Source: Aliishimia sp039978895 (GTDB lineage: Bacteria > Pseudomonadota > Alphaproteobacteria > Rhodobacterales > Rhodobacteraceae). From it: a stretch of 64,000 nt of DNA. Every line of letters begins with the position of its first letter. Position 1 is the first letter of the stretch. Under the pieces are notes generated by a model, which did not search any database, was not told the DNA's origin, and worked only from the letters and a program-made list of their open reading frames with translations. The DNA lies in contig JBDWAL010000025.1 in NCBI GenBank assembly GCA_039978895.1, positions 341,998 to 405,997 of the forward strand, in the 5' to 3' direction. Below are positions 9,676-18,069 of the stretch, one piece after another. A program made the position numbers and the translations under genes.

Positions 9676-11139
9676 ATGGCGCAGAAGCAACCCAACATCC
9701 TTTTGATCATGGCCGATCAGATGACACCGTTTATGCTTGAAGCTTGCGGCGGCACCGGCGCGAAGACTGAGAACATGACCAAACTAGCGGCACGCGCCGC
9801 CCAATTCACCAATGCCTACACACCCAGCCCAATATGCGTGCCAGCGCGATCCTGCTTCATGACTGGCCTCTACACCTCAACAACGGGATGCTATGATAAT
9901 GGCGACCCGTATCACAGCTTTATCCCGACTTTTGCGCACTACCTAACCAACGCAGGGTATGAGACTGTGCTTTCAGGAAAAATGCACTTTGTGGGTGCGG
10001 ATCAGTTACACGGGTTCGAGCGACGCCTAAATACCGACGTTTATCCGTCTGGATTTATCTGGTCATATCCGTTGCCACCCGAAGATGATTTAACGTCGCA
10101 GGCTTTCGATTTTGCACCACAATACATGGCGCAGAACATCGGCCCTGGCTGGTCAAAAGAGCTGCAATATGACGAGGAAACGCATTTCAAGTCGCTTGAA
10201 TACCTGCGTTATGCGCCTGACAAACCGTGGATGCTCACGGTGTCGTTCACCAATCCCCATCCGCCTTACAAAGTCCCCAAGAAATACTGGGAGATGTACA
10301 AGGATGCAGATATTCCGTTGCCGGTTTACCCCGATGACATGGATGCAAAATACTCTGATTATGATCATGCGATCAGACGCTGGCATGGGTTGCATCTCAA
10401 AGGCGATGAAATCCGCAAACCTGAAAACCAGATTGCCATGCGGCGCGGATTTGCAGCCCTGGCGCATTATGTGGATGACAAAATCGGTGAACTCCTGGCC
10501 GTTTTGGAGGAAACCGGATTGCGCGACGATACCATCATCATCGTGACGTCCGATCATGGCGAAATGCTGGGCGAAAAAGGCATGATCCAAAAGCGCAGTC
10601 TTTATGAATGGTCCAGTCGCATCCCTTTGTTCATAGATGTGCCAGATGCGGCGGCAACAAAGATCGACACGCCGGTATCACTGCTGGATATCCCCGCAAC
10701 CTTGCTCGACATAGTCGGGCAGACACCTGCGCGCGCAATGGAAGGGCGATCCCTGCTACCTGCCGTTCACGGCGCTGAATTGGAGGTGATCCCCGTTATC
10801 TCCGAATATCATGGCGAAGGCATTATGCGCCCAAGTTTTGCTGTTCGGCTTGGAGATTGGAAGTACCACTATTGCCACGGATCAAGTGCGCGCCTCTTCA
10901 ATCTCGCCAATGATCCTGATGAATGGAACGATCTGGCAGGTGATCCTGAACTGGCCGAGATCGAGCGCGAACTAGATCAGGTTATCACCGGTGGAAACTT
11001 CAATCTGGAGAAGATAGCGCAAGACGTCTGGGATCGCCTTGCAATGAAACAAGTGGTGAATGACGCCATGAAGGCCAACGATACCAATTGGGATTATCAA
11101 GTCAGTCAAAAGGCATCGACACAGTTCATTCGCTCTTAG
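9676..11139 (+). CDS. betC: Choline-sulfatase
   Basis: A type I sulfatase of 487 residues that should hydrolyse choline-O-sulfate to choline and sulfate in the cytoplasm (no signal peptide). The formylglycine site is CVPAR with Cys54, the same position as I recall for rhizobial BetC. The metal-binding N-terminus NILLIMADQ and the SDHGEMLGEKG segment are present. The C-terminus (NWDYQVSQKASTQFIR) matches the choline-sulfatase-specific tail, which separates it from general arylsulfatases. ATG 9676 was chosen over an upstream in-frame GTG at 9583 because the family begins at MAQKQPNIL. No betaine dehydrogenase genes are adjacent. Released choline could lead to glycine betaine, a possible methyl donor for the Bmt-type enzyme at 17014. 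Confidence 0.88.
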   Translation: MAQKQPNILLIMADQMTPFMLEACGGTGAKTENMTKLAARAAQFTNAYTPSPICVPARSCFMTGLYTSTTGCYDNGDPYHSFIPTFAHYLTNAGYETVLSGKMHFVGADQLHGFERRLNTDVYPSGFIWSYPLPPEDDLTSQAFDFAPQYMAQNIGPGWSKELQYDEETHFKSLEYLRYAPDKPWMLTVSFTNPHPPYKVPKKYWEMYKDADIPLPVYPDDMDAKYSDYDHAIRRWHGLHLKGDEIRKPENQIAMRRGFAALAHYVDDKIGELLAVLEETGLRDDTIIIVTSDHGEMLGEKGMIQKRSLYEWSSRIPLFIDVPDAAATKIDTPVSLLDIPATLLDIVGQTPARAMEGRSLLPAVHGAELEVIPVISEYHGEGIMRPSFAVRLGDWKYHYCHGSSARLFNLANDPDEWNDLAGDPELAEIERELDQVITGGNFNLEKIAQDVWDRLAMKQVVNDAMKANDTNWDYQVSQKASTQFIRS

Positions 11140-11421
11140 GGTTTTTCGTTTGCACAGTCATTTCCGCGCTGCGCATCGGGAAGAATGCACCGTCGCCCTG
11201 ACCGTCCGCTTTCCTCAAGTACTCCACTTAAATTCGCACGCGCAGCGAAAATCTGGGGTCTTCCCGTTCATCACAACCTAATGGTCTGACAGATGCCTTT
11301 GCATACGCGATTGCGCGCCGGGATCGCGTTCGCGCGCCTTCGGGCCCAATTTCATCAATGCAGCGATCTGCACGCATGTCAGCGAACGCAGGCAAAGCTT
11401 GGGCAAACACAATTTTTAGCC

Positions 11422-12324
11422 TCAATCAGTTTGCCTGCTGGACCAGGCCAAAAGCACTCCACCTAAGACAATCGCAAAGCATCCGATCCAAGTCCCGATA
11501 TCTGGAATTTCCTGGAAGAAGATGATGCCCAAAATCGCCGAGAATAACAGCCAAGAATAATCCACTGGTGCGACGACTGATAGCGGTGCCGAGCGATACC
11601 CTCGGATTGTGCAATACTGCCCCACAATGCCCAATGGTCCCAAAAGCAGGCACATCACCCCCGTCTTCAAGGTAATGTTCTGCCAGTGCAATATGGCGGG
11701 TATGAGCATCAGGCAAAAGCCAAAGAACGTCACATAAAGCATCACAGTAAACGCTGGCTCGGAACGCCCGAGAACGCTGATCAAAAGTCCTTCGACGGCA
11801 AAGAATGTAGCACTTGTGAGGGCAAAGATGGCGGGCAATATCGCGAAGCCGCTCTGAAATGCACCCTTGTTAAACATAATCATTCCAACGCCCATAAGCG
11901 AGACGGCAACTGCAACCCAATGCCGTTTGCTGACGGTTTCCTTAAGGACCGCGGTGCCAAGGAAGATGGCAAGCACCCCATAGAGCATTCCAATTGCGGT
12001 GGCATCGACAAGCGGCATATTTGCAGAGGCCCAAGTAATGGCCACCGCCGCGCTGCTTCCACTGACCGCTCTGGCGAGGTGGAGCAGTGGTTGTTTGCTT
12101 TGATGCGCTCGTATCCCGCCTTGGCTTGGTAACAACAGGACTAGGGTGATCAGCGCGCCGCAGTAGCGCAAAAGCGTCAACTGGAACACGTCAACACCGC
12201 CATCGGCGAATTTCACCGCTGCAAAGATCAAAGTCCAAATTAACGTGCTTAGAAGGACCCATAGAATTGCGGGAAGGTGGTTTTGCGTGAGTTGCATGGG
12301 CGAAGCTCGCTTGACAGTTTGCAT
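11422..12324 (-). CDS. EamA-family (DMT superfamily) permease
   Basis: About 300 residues with ten predicted membrane spans in two EamA halves, as in the drug/metabolite transporters. The substrate is unknown; the family covers amino acids and metabolites and is often an exporter. Three in-frame ATGs are possible (12369, 12324, 12297); none has a good ribosome binding site. The last would put the first helix (ILWVLLSTLIWTLIFAAVKF) close to the N-terminus, and 12324 is a compromise. It diverges from the LysR gene at 12388, the usual layout for a regulator and its target. Confidence 0.82.
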   Translation of the reverse strand: MQTVKRASPMQLTQNHLPAILWVLLSTLIWTLIFAAVKFADGGVDVFQLTLLRYCGALITLVLLLPSQGGIRAHQSKQPLLHLARAVSGSSAAVAITWASANMPLVDATAIGMLYGVLAIFLGTAVLKETVSKRHWVAVAVSLMGVGMIMFNKGAFQSGFAILPAIFALTSATFFAVEGLLISVLGRSEPAFTVMLYVTFFGFCLMLIPAILHWQNITLKTGVMCLLLGPLGIVGQYCTIRGYRSAPLSVVAPVDYSWLLFSAILGIIFFQEIPDIGTWIGCFAIVLGGVLLAWSSRQTD

Positions 12325-12387
12325 AGGTAGGCCATTACCTGAGCAAACAAACAAACGAGAATTTCTCATTCTGAGTGAGTTTTAATC

Positions 12388-13251
12388 ATGCAGAGACCCG
12401 ATCAAATTTCTCTCAACGCCATCCGAGTTTTCATCGCCGTGGCCGAAAGCGGGAGTTTTAAACAGGCCGCCTCGCGTCTTTCTGTGACACCCGGCGCGGT
12501 CAGCCGGCAAATACTGAACCTAGAAGCATCTATGGGCGTGCATCTGTTTAATCGCAGCAATAACTCCATACATCTGACTGATACGGGTGAGGTGTTCCTG
12601 CGCCAATCCCAATCCGGTCTGCACATCCTTGTTCATGCCATGGAGACTGCAATGGGGGAAGGGCGGAAGATCACGGTTCAAGTCCCGACCACGCTTGCGA
12701 CACGGTGGCTCATTCCCTTGCTGGTCGACTTCAAAAAACGATGGCCAGATATAGCCGTGAGGATTGAAACAAATGACAGGACCGGCTTAGCGCCGAGCGG
12801 TATAGCAGATGTAGCCGTGGCTTATTTTCCTATCACCGAGGGAACCCAGAACGCTGAGATTGTGATGGAAGATAGATGTCGACCATACCTCTCTCCAATC
12901 CTCCTTTCGCAGATGACTGATCCCTCTGATCTTTCCGGTATTCCCGCACTCCAATGCACCAGCAGCAATTGGGATTGGTCTGCTTGGCTAAGCGCGACCA
13001 CCGCACCTAAAGTACAGCTTCAGTTTGGCGGTTGCTTTGATCTGGACGATGCCGCTTTAAGGGCCGCAATCTCTGGCATGGGTATGGTGCTGGCACCAGA
13101 GTTTATTGTTCGGGATGATCTGGCAGCGGGGTTGTTATGCGCATTGCCTGATACGCCCGAAGTGCTTCTGGGATGCTATACGTTGCACATATCCAAAAAC
13201 GGGAACGCAGCTACGGATATCTTTGCCGGGTGGCTCAGAAGCAAGATATAG
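12388..13251 (+). CDS. LysR-type transcriptional regulator
   Basis: A 287-residue LTTR. The N-terminal winged helix-turn-helix spans residues about 7-66 (AIRVFIAVAESGSFKQAASR, then VTPGAVSRQILNLE), followed by a PBP2-type effector domain (about 90-285). The pattern resembles the GcvA/TrpI subgroup. It diverges from the EamA permease gene, so that gene is its likely target, with control from the short shared intergenic region. LTTR regulators also control choline-sulfate genes in other bacteria, so betC is a second, weaker candidate. Confidence 0.9.
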   Translation: MQRPDQISLNAIRVFIAVAESGSFKQAASRLSVTPGAVSRQILNLEASMGVHLFNRSNNSIHLTDTGEVFLRQSQSGLHILVHAMETAMGEGRKITVQVPTTLATRWLIPLLVDFKKRWPDIAVRIETNDRTGLAPSGIADVAVAYFPITEGTQNAEIVMEDRCRPYLSPILLSQMTDPSDLSGIPALQCTSSNWDWSAWLSATTAPKVQLQFGGCFDLDDAALRAAISGMGMVLAPEFIVRDDLAAGLLCALPDTPEVLLGCYTLHISKNGNAATDIFAGWLRSKI

Positions 13252-13531
13252 ATTTGGCCTGAGATCAGACCTTTGCGCAGTTAGCGCTGGGGGCGGCGTA
13301 GTCCGTGATGTGATTACCGAAGCATCGTGCAATGAACGCGCGCCTTGCGCCAGCCGCTTTGATCAGCGATCCAGCCATTTTTGCCAACAGCATCTTCGCC
13401 AACGAGCAACACAGCATAGGCTTCGAGCCGTCAGCAGGACGCAGCCAAGTGTTGTTTCTTGGCGGCGATTCTGGCAGGCATGAAGGTGGTATTTTGAACG
13501 GTACGACAAGTAATGCAAAAGGCGCTTATAG

Positions 13532-14305
13532 ATGTATGAAGAGATGTTGATCGCGGTTCTTTTCGTGATCTTTGGCTTTTTCGAATTCTTTCACCCGGCC
13601 GAGGCGGGGCAGGGTCGCGCAGGCCGCTTGCGCAACATCGTCTACGGCGCTTTTGTTTTGACTGTGGGCGCGACAAGTGCGGCGTTTCTCTTTTCGATGC
13701 TTCCATTTGCGATACGTCAGCATAGTGGTTTTTCACTCTGGCAAGTTCTGACCTATGGCGCGGCATACGTCGTTCTGTCGGATTTTCTGTATTACTGGTA
13801 TCATCGGGCGCAGCATAAATATCGCGCGCTCTGGACGATACATGAGCTTCATCATTCTGACAAAGAGCTCAATATGCTTAGCAGCTATCGGACCTATTGG
13901 CTCGACTTTCCGGTGCAAACCCTGCTGATCAACGCGCCAGTGATCTATCTGTTGGGGTTTGATAGCCGCGGATTGTTTGTGGCGATCACAATAATGACGT
14001 TCTTTTTGATTTTCTCACATGCCAACATTCGGTTGCATTTGGGCGGGATGTCACGCGTCCTTGTTGGGCCTCAATTGCACCGCATCCATCATTCCCAACT
14101 TTCCCAACATCGTGACAAAAACCTCGCTCAAGTATTTCCAATCTTCGACATTGTGTTCGGAACATATTATCACCCGGCGCCCAACGAATACCCGCCGACG
14201 GGCACCCACACCCTTGCAAGCGACACCCGCTTTACAGATAGTTTCATACGCCCCTTCGAGACATGGAGCCGCTTGGTAAAACCACCCCGGGCGCCGCGAC
14301 CGTAG
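13532..14305 (+). CDS. Sterol desaturase / fatty acid hydroxylase family protein
   Basis: A 257-residue integral membrane di-iron enzyme. Four or so hydrophobic spans surround the three histidine boxes: HRAQH (in YWYHRAQHKYR), HELHH (in WTIHELHHSDKE) and the later LHRIHHS. Such proteins hydroxylate or desaturate lipid substrates with O2; the actual substrate is not evident. It stands alone, with no lipid gene beside it. The length matches the compact bacterial members and all metal-binding boxes are complete, so the enzyme should be functional. Confidence 0.87.
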   Translation: MYEEMLIAVLFVIFGFFEFFHPAEAGQGRAGRLRNIVYGAFVLTVGATSAAFLFSMLPFAIRQHSGFSLWQVLTYGAAYVVLSDFLYYWYHRAQHKYRALWTIHELHHSDKELNMLSSYRTYWLDFPVQTLLINAPVIYLLGFDSRGLFVAITIMTFFLIFSHANIRLHLGGMSRVLVGPQLHRIHHSQLSQHRDKNLAQVFPIFDIVFGTYYHPAPNEYPPTGTHTLASDTRFTDSFIRPFETWSRLVKPPRAPRP

Positions 14306-14520
14306 CCACAAGCAATCCCTCAAGCCCCAGCAATCGCACACTTGAACACGAAGATCACACAGGATGCGGTTTCACCACTTATGCCAGCCAAACCGCACGG
14401 ACCGGCCTGTCTTGTTAGTTCGAAATGATGGCCCTCGGGTCGAAAATGCCACGGGTCTCACTCAAGACAGCACTGATCCAACCAGACGCTGAGATCGGTT
14501 GGCAAGGTCGGCTCTGCGCC

Positions 14521-14793
14521 CTAAGTGCACCCGATTTTTAGTGTGATGGATCCACCAATGGGGACTTGTCCTACGCTCGCATCAACGATCAAAAATCCTT
14601 CATTTTCGACAGGCTTTTCACTGCGACCAAGAAGCCATTCTTTCCAAGCGTCGTAGCTCAGTGTTGTTCCATCATCGTGGTGAATTATCGCCTTAAGACA
14701 ATGACCTATCGGCAAGTCAGTTGTCGCATCGATAACGACCACGGTGCCACGGTTCGTTATCTGAAAACTCTCAATAATCTTCGCTGATATCAT
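14521..14793 (-). CDS. Hypothetical small protein
   Basis: A 90-residue reading frame with balanced, strand-rich composition (SFQITNRGTVVVIDATTDLP, WKEWLLGR, GFLIVDA), reading like a small beta-barrel or immunity-type domain. No family is recognised. No signal peptide or membrane span. It is isolated in the accessory stretch, which also holds another orphan gene at 15991. Confidence rests only on the protein-like composition. Confidence 0.5.
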   Translation of the reverse strand: MISAKIIESFQITNRGTVVVIDATTDLPIGHCLKAIIHHDDGTTLSYDAWKEWLLGRSEKPVENEGFLIVDASVGQVPIGGSITLKIGCT

Positions 14794-15366
14794 ACCCAGA
14801 CGTAAGTACTTATGATCGGATTTGACAAGGCATTACATCATTTCCTTTGCGCCTAACGAATAACAGCAAAGCCCCGCATAACAAACGATCACAGGGCAAA
14901 TATTGAATGTCAGCCTTGGATTTAGGGTTCGGTTTTGAATGCCAATGCATGATTGGATATCGATGTTGATTGGTGGAACGAAGCATTGTCTTCAGATTAT
15001 GGCGAAAAGGCAGGGTTTCAGCTCAATGAAGACCGGTTGCCTTGTTGTTCGTCGTCCGCGGCACTAAATATGCTAAACTCTTCGTTTCATCACGCATTCG
15101 GACGTTTTGCATCGAGGGTGATGACCCTAAAATTGGGACATTGTCTGATCAGGTGGTCAGGCAAATCGAAGCCACTTTGGTTTGTGGCGTCTCAGCCATC
15201 TTTGAACCTATTTGAATGCTCAGCTCTCAAGCAGACTTTCGCGCAGTCGCAAGTAAAGCACACTTTGTCTGCAAAGTAGACCTCTGTACGGCCGTAGCCG
15301 AGCGTCCGCTTTGAGGGGGGAGGCGTTCAAAATAAAGGAGCGTCTTTGGAACGGCGTGAGCGTCCT
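14794..15366 (+). other. Gene-free stretch
   Basis: About 570 bp without a supported gene. A plus-strand frame at 14953-15279 has odd composition, no ribosome binding site and no family pattern, so I do not call it. The segment around 15210-15330 resembles degenerate non-coding sequence rather than a live gene. Confidence 0.5.
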
Positions 15367-15858
15367 TTAGACGACCTGAAATTGCCCAGTTTTCTTGTAT
15401 GTTTGCCAATGTAAAAAAGTCGGATATTCCGTTGAAACGAAACTTCGTCGGTCAATTTCGTCATAGTGAGCGAACTTAACTTCGGTCGCCTCACCATCGT
15501 TAGGCGCAAAATGATCGTCTGCCAGATGGCCATGTGCGAGTAATGAAATGTTTTGCACCTGATCGCCATTTGGATAGGTGTGTTTTTCAATGTTCGGGTT
15601 GGACGATATTCCGAAAGCGGTCACATCTTTCAGAGTTGCGCTTGCTTCTTCAAGTGCCTCCCTGAAAACTACGTCCATCAAGGACTCACCTAATTCCATG
15701 GACCCGCCCGGCAATCCCCAATCGCCACTGTCTGCCCTTCGGATGATCAGAAACCTTCCTTTGCCGTCTTCGATAAGCACGCGTGCGCCAACTGCCAAAA
15801 GCGGTATGTTCCCAGTCAAAGACCGAAGTCTTCCCAAGTAGCTGTCAGAAAATGACAA
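15367..15858 (-). CDS. NUDIX hydrolase
   Basis: A 163-residue NUDIX-fold phosphohydrolase. The Nudix box is complete: GG, five positions on GESLMDVVFREALEEA, with the REALEE core that binds the metal. The preceding IIRRADSGDWGLPGG is the classic substrate-side strand. These enzymes cleave nucleoside diphosphates linked to another group; the exact substrate cannot be read from the sequence. It is isolated among accessory genes. Confidence 0.88.
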   Translation of the reverse strand: MSFSDSYLGRLRSLTGNIPLLAVGARVLIEDGKGRFLIIRRADSGDWGLPGGSMELGESLMDVVFREALEEASATLKDVTAFGISSNPNIEKHTYPNGDQVQNISLLAHGHLADDHFAPNDGEATEVKFAHYDEIDRRSFVSTEYPTFLHWQTYKKTGQFQVV

Positions 15859-15990
15859 TTAGGCTTCTCCTTACATGGCCAAAAGTACTGCCGACCTTAA
15901 TGTGTCATGCGCCCGCAGCAAACTTTCGCTTTGGTATGTTTGCGGTTCCAAAAAGCACCGTTTTGGGTGCGCTCTGCGCGGTCCGCTGCA

Positions 15991-16365
15991 CTATTTTTTC
16001 CGCCGTCCTGGTGTCTGCGTCTGCTCCTCGTCAAATTTGGCAAATGCCGTCACAATAGGAGCGTGCAATTTGTCTATGTCCTGTTCTATCCAATCTGGCG
16101 AAGATTGAACCATCCCACCGAGACCATCATTCTGTCGAACCACAAGTATTGCGTTCCCGCCATATGCCAGATCGGGTTGAGCAGTATTACGGTAGCCAAG
16201 AATGTAAAAGCCATTCCAATCAGTTATACTCTCACCGGACACTGAAAATTCCGCTATGCCGTTTTCACAAAGCACCCGTTGCGCTATTGTAATCGCTCTT
16301 TCAGCGTCCTCAACCGGGGCGGGGATAACCTGACGATTCGGATGGTGAAGCTTCCCAAAAGTCAA
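15991..16365 (-). CDS. Hypothetical protein, Imm35/YrhB-like
   Basis: A 124-residue cytoplasmic protein. The layout is an N-terminal helix (AERAITIAQRVLCENG), a strand region with WNGFYILGYRNTAQ, then YGGNAILVVRQNDG and a short helix. That order recalls the YrhB/Imm35 immunity-domain family, in which a GN-x-(P/A)-I-(L/I)-V strand precedes a G-rich turn. This likeness is judged by eye and is uncertain. No partner toxin is recognisable next to it. The C-terminus is basic (GRRKK). Confidence 0.5.
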   Translation of the reverse strand: MTFGKLHHPNRQVIPAPVEDAERAITIAQRVLCENGIAEFSVSGESITDWNGFYILGYRNTAQPDLAYGGNAILVVRQNDGLGGMVQSSPDWIEQDIDKLHAPIVTAFAKFDEEQTQTPGRRKK

Positions 16366-17013
16366 TTAGTGTGCTCCATGTTATTGGCCGATTGTCTAAA
16401 CGGTATCGCTGAACAAGATCAAAAACAGATTTTGTCTGTCTTACGTCTGATATTCAGACCCTTTCAGAAATCCACTTTGTGTGCCGTCCACAGTTCGAGA
16501 GGAAATAAACCTTGGCGCAGTTGCAGCGAAAACCAACAATGTCCGCGATGCGATCACTGTAAAATCGAGCAATGAACGTCGGCAATTGAGCCCGTGATAC
16601 GAACCCTCCAACGTCGTGCGAGGAAGGCTGTTTTGCCACCATTCTGTCGAAAAGCGTCATGGGGCGTTGGTCTTAGGTGCCTGCAATAAATTGGATAAGG
16701 TTGTGCCCTCGGATGGGCTCGTGGATCGCGCGACGCCAACAGGTTGTTAGCAAAGACCCATAGATGATCTTGGGCGCAGGTGTCAGAAACAGCGATCTTA
16801 AGGTGCCGATTTTAAAGTCCATCTTGGCGAGAGGGATTTTAAGGATTGTAACTGCGCCTAAGAAATTGGCCGATCTATGTAACGTCACAAGAGGACTGTT
16901 TCCCAACAGGGCAATACATCTATCGCCCCATTGGTTTCAAAGCCGCCCGTCGGTTAAGGGATTGCACCATGCGCCAGTCAGTAATCGATCAGCACACAGA
17001 TATGGCCGTCGCG
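16366..17013 (+). other. Gene-free stretch
   Basis: About 650 bp between the orphan gene at 15991 and the end of the Bmt gene. Short frames exist on both strands but none has a plausible start, ribosome binding site or protein-like pattern. It forms the right edge of the accessory stretch that begins at about 5370. Confidence 0.55.
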
Positions 17014-18039
17014 TTAGGCGACTTTGGCGCGCCGACGGTTGCGTCTGGTGCTGCGTCCGACAGGTTCATTTTCCCCAGTGCCATCCGATTCAGAGGTGAA
17101 AGCGCCCAATGCGGCTACGATCGCGTCTAAGCTAGGGGTTGATCCGCGCGCGCGCGTGTCGAGCGCTTCTCTCATGTGCGACAAGTGCTCGGGCATTGTG
17201 CCACAGCATCCGCCGATGATGCGGGCGCCACTGTCGCGCGCCATGATTGCGTATTCTGCCATCAATTCGGGTGTGCCGTCGTAATGGATGTGCCCGTCGA
17301 CATATTTCGGGATTCCAGCGTTGCCCTTTGCTATGAGGGGGCGGCTTGGGGTGGCAGCGTTAAAGCCCTGCACGGTGCGCAACAAATCAGAGGCGCCGGT
17401 TCCGCAATTTGCGCCAAACGCAACTGGCGGGTTTTCGAGCTCTGCGATCATTTCTGTCATGGCGACGCTGGTCATGCCCATCATCGTGCGACCGGCTGTG
17501 TCGAAGCTCATCGTGCCACACCAATCGATGCCTGCCAGTTTGAAACCTTCGGCCGCGGCGCGGAATTCTTCTGGCGCGGAAATCGTTTCAAGCCAAGCGA
17601 TATCTGCGCCACCTGCTTTTAAACCGTCTGCGGTCTCGTGAAACATTTCTACGGCCAAGCTATGCGACAATTCCCCAACCGGTTGCATGATCTCACCAGT
17701 TGGCCCGACCGATCCGGCCACGACAATCTTGCGGTCATACGTTTCAACCAGATCGCGGCCAATTTCGGCGGCAATCCGCGACAGACGGTGCGCTTGATCG
17801 GCGGCATCGTGTAGCTTGAGGCGGGACGCGTTGGCACCAAACGTATTGGTCAGGAAGATGTCCGACCCTGCATCGATTGACCCTTTGTACAATGTTCGGA
17901 TTCTGTCGGGGTGTTGATCGTTCCACAGTTCCGGCGCATCGCCAGACATCAATCCAGCGTTGAACAGGTTGGTGCCTGTGGCGCCGTCTGCTAAAAGAAC
18001 ATCTCGTTCAGACAGAAGTTGGGTCAATAGATTGGTCAT
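17014..18039 (-). CDS. bmt: Homocysteine S-methyltransferase, betaine type (Bmt)
   Basis: A 341-residue zinc-dependent homocysteine methyltransferase of the BHMT/MetH N-terminal domain family. The (beta/alpha)8 barrel opens with LLADGATGTNLF; the zinc ligands are Cys212 in GANCGTG and Cys278/Cys279 in GGCCGT. It makes methionine from homocysteine using glycine betaine or a methylated corrinoid protein; which donor is used cannot be told here. The basic tail (RSTRRNRRRAKVA) is unusual. It follows the MprF-like gene on the same strand after 30 bp. A corrinoid protein that could be its partner is at 4668-5369. Confidence 0.87.
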   Translation of the reverse strand: MTNLLTQLLSERDVLLADGATGTNLFNAGLMSGDAPELWNDQHPDRIRTLYKGSIDAGSDIFLTNTFGANASRLKLHDAADQAHRLSRIAAEIGRDLVETYDRKIVVAGSVGPTGEIMQPVGELSHSLAVEMFHETADGLKAGGADIAWLETISAPEEFRAAAEGFKLAGIDWCGTMSFDTAGRTMMGMTSVAMTEMIAELENPPVAFGANCGTGASDLLRTVQGFNAATPSRPLIAKGNAGIPKYVDGHIHYDGTPELMAEYAIMARDSGARIIGGCCGTMPEHLSHMREALDTRARGSTPSLDAIVAALGAFTSESDGTGENEPVGRSTRRNRRRAKVA

Positions 18040-18069
18040 GCTGCCTCCGGGCGGTTGAGTTTCGCCATG

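Noticed and set aside
14953..15279. Plus-strand frame of 108 codons in the accessory stretch
   Set aside because: No ribosome binding site, uneven composition and no family pattern; its end resembles degenerate non-coding sequence.
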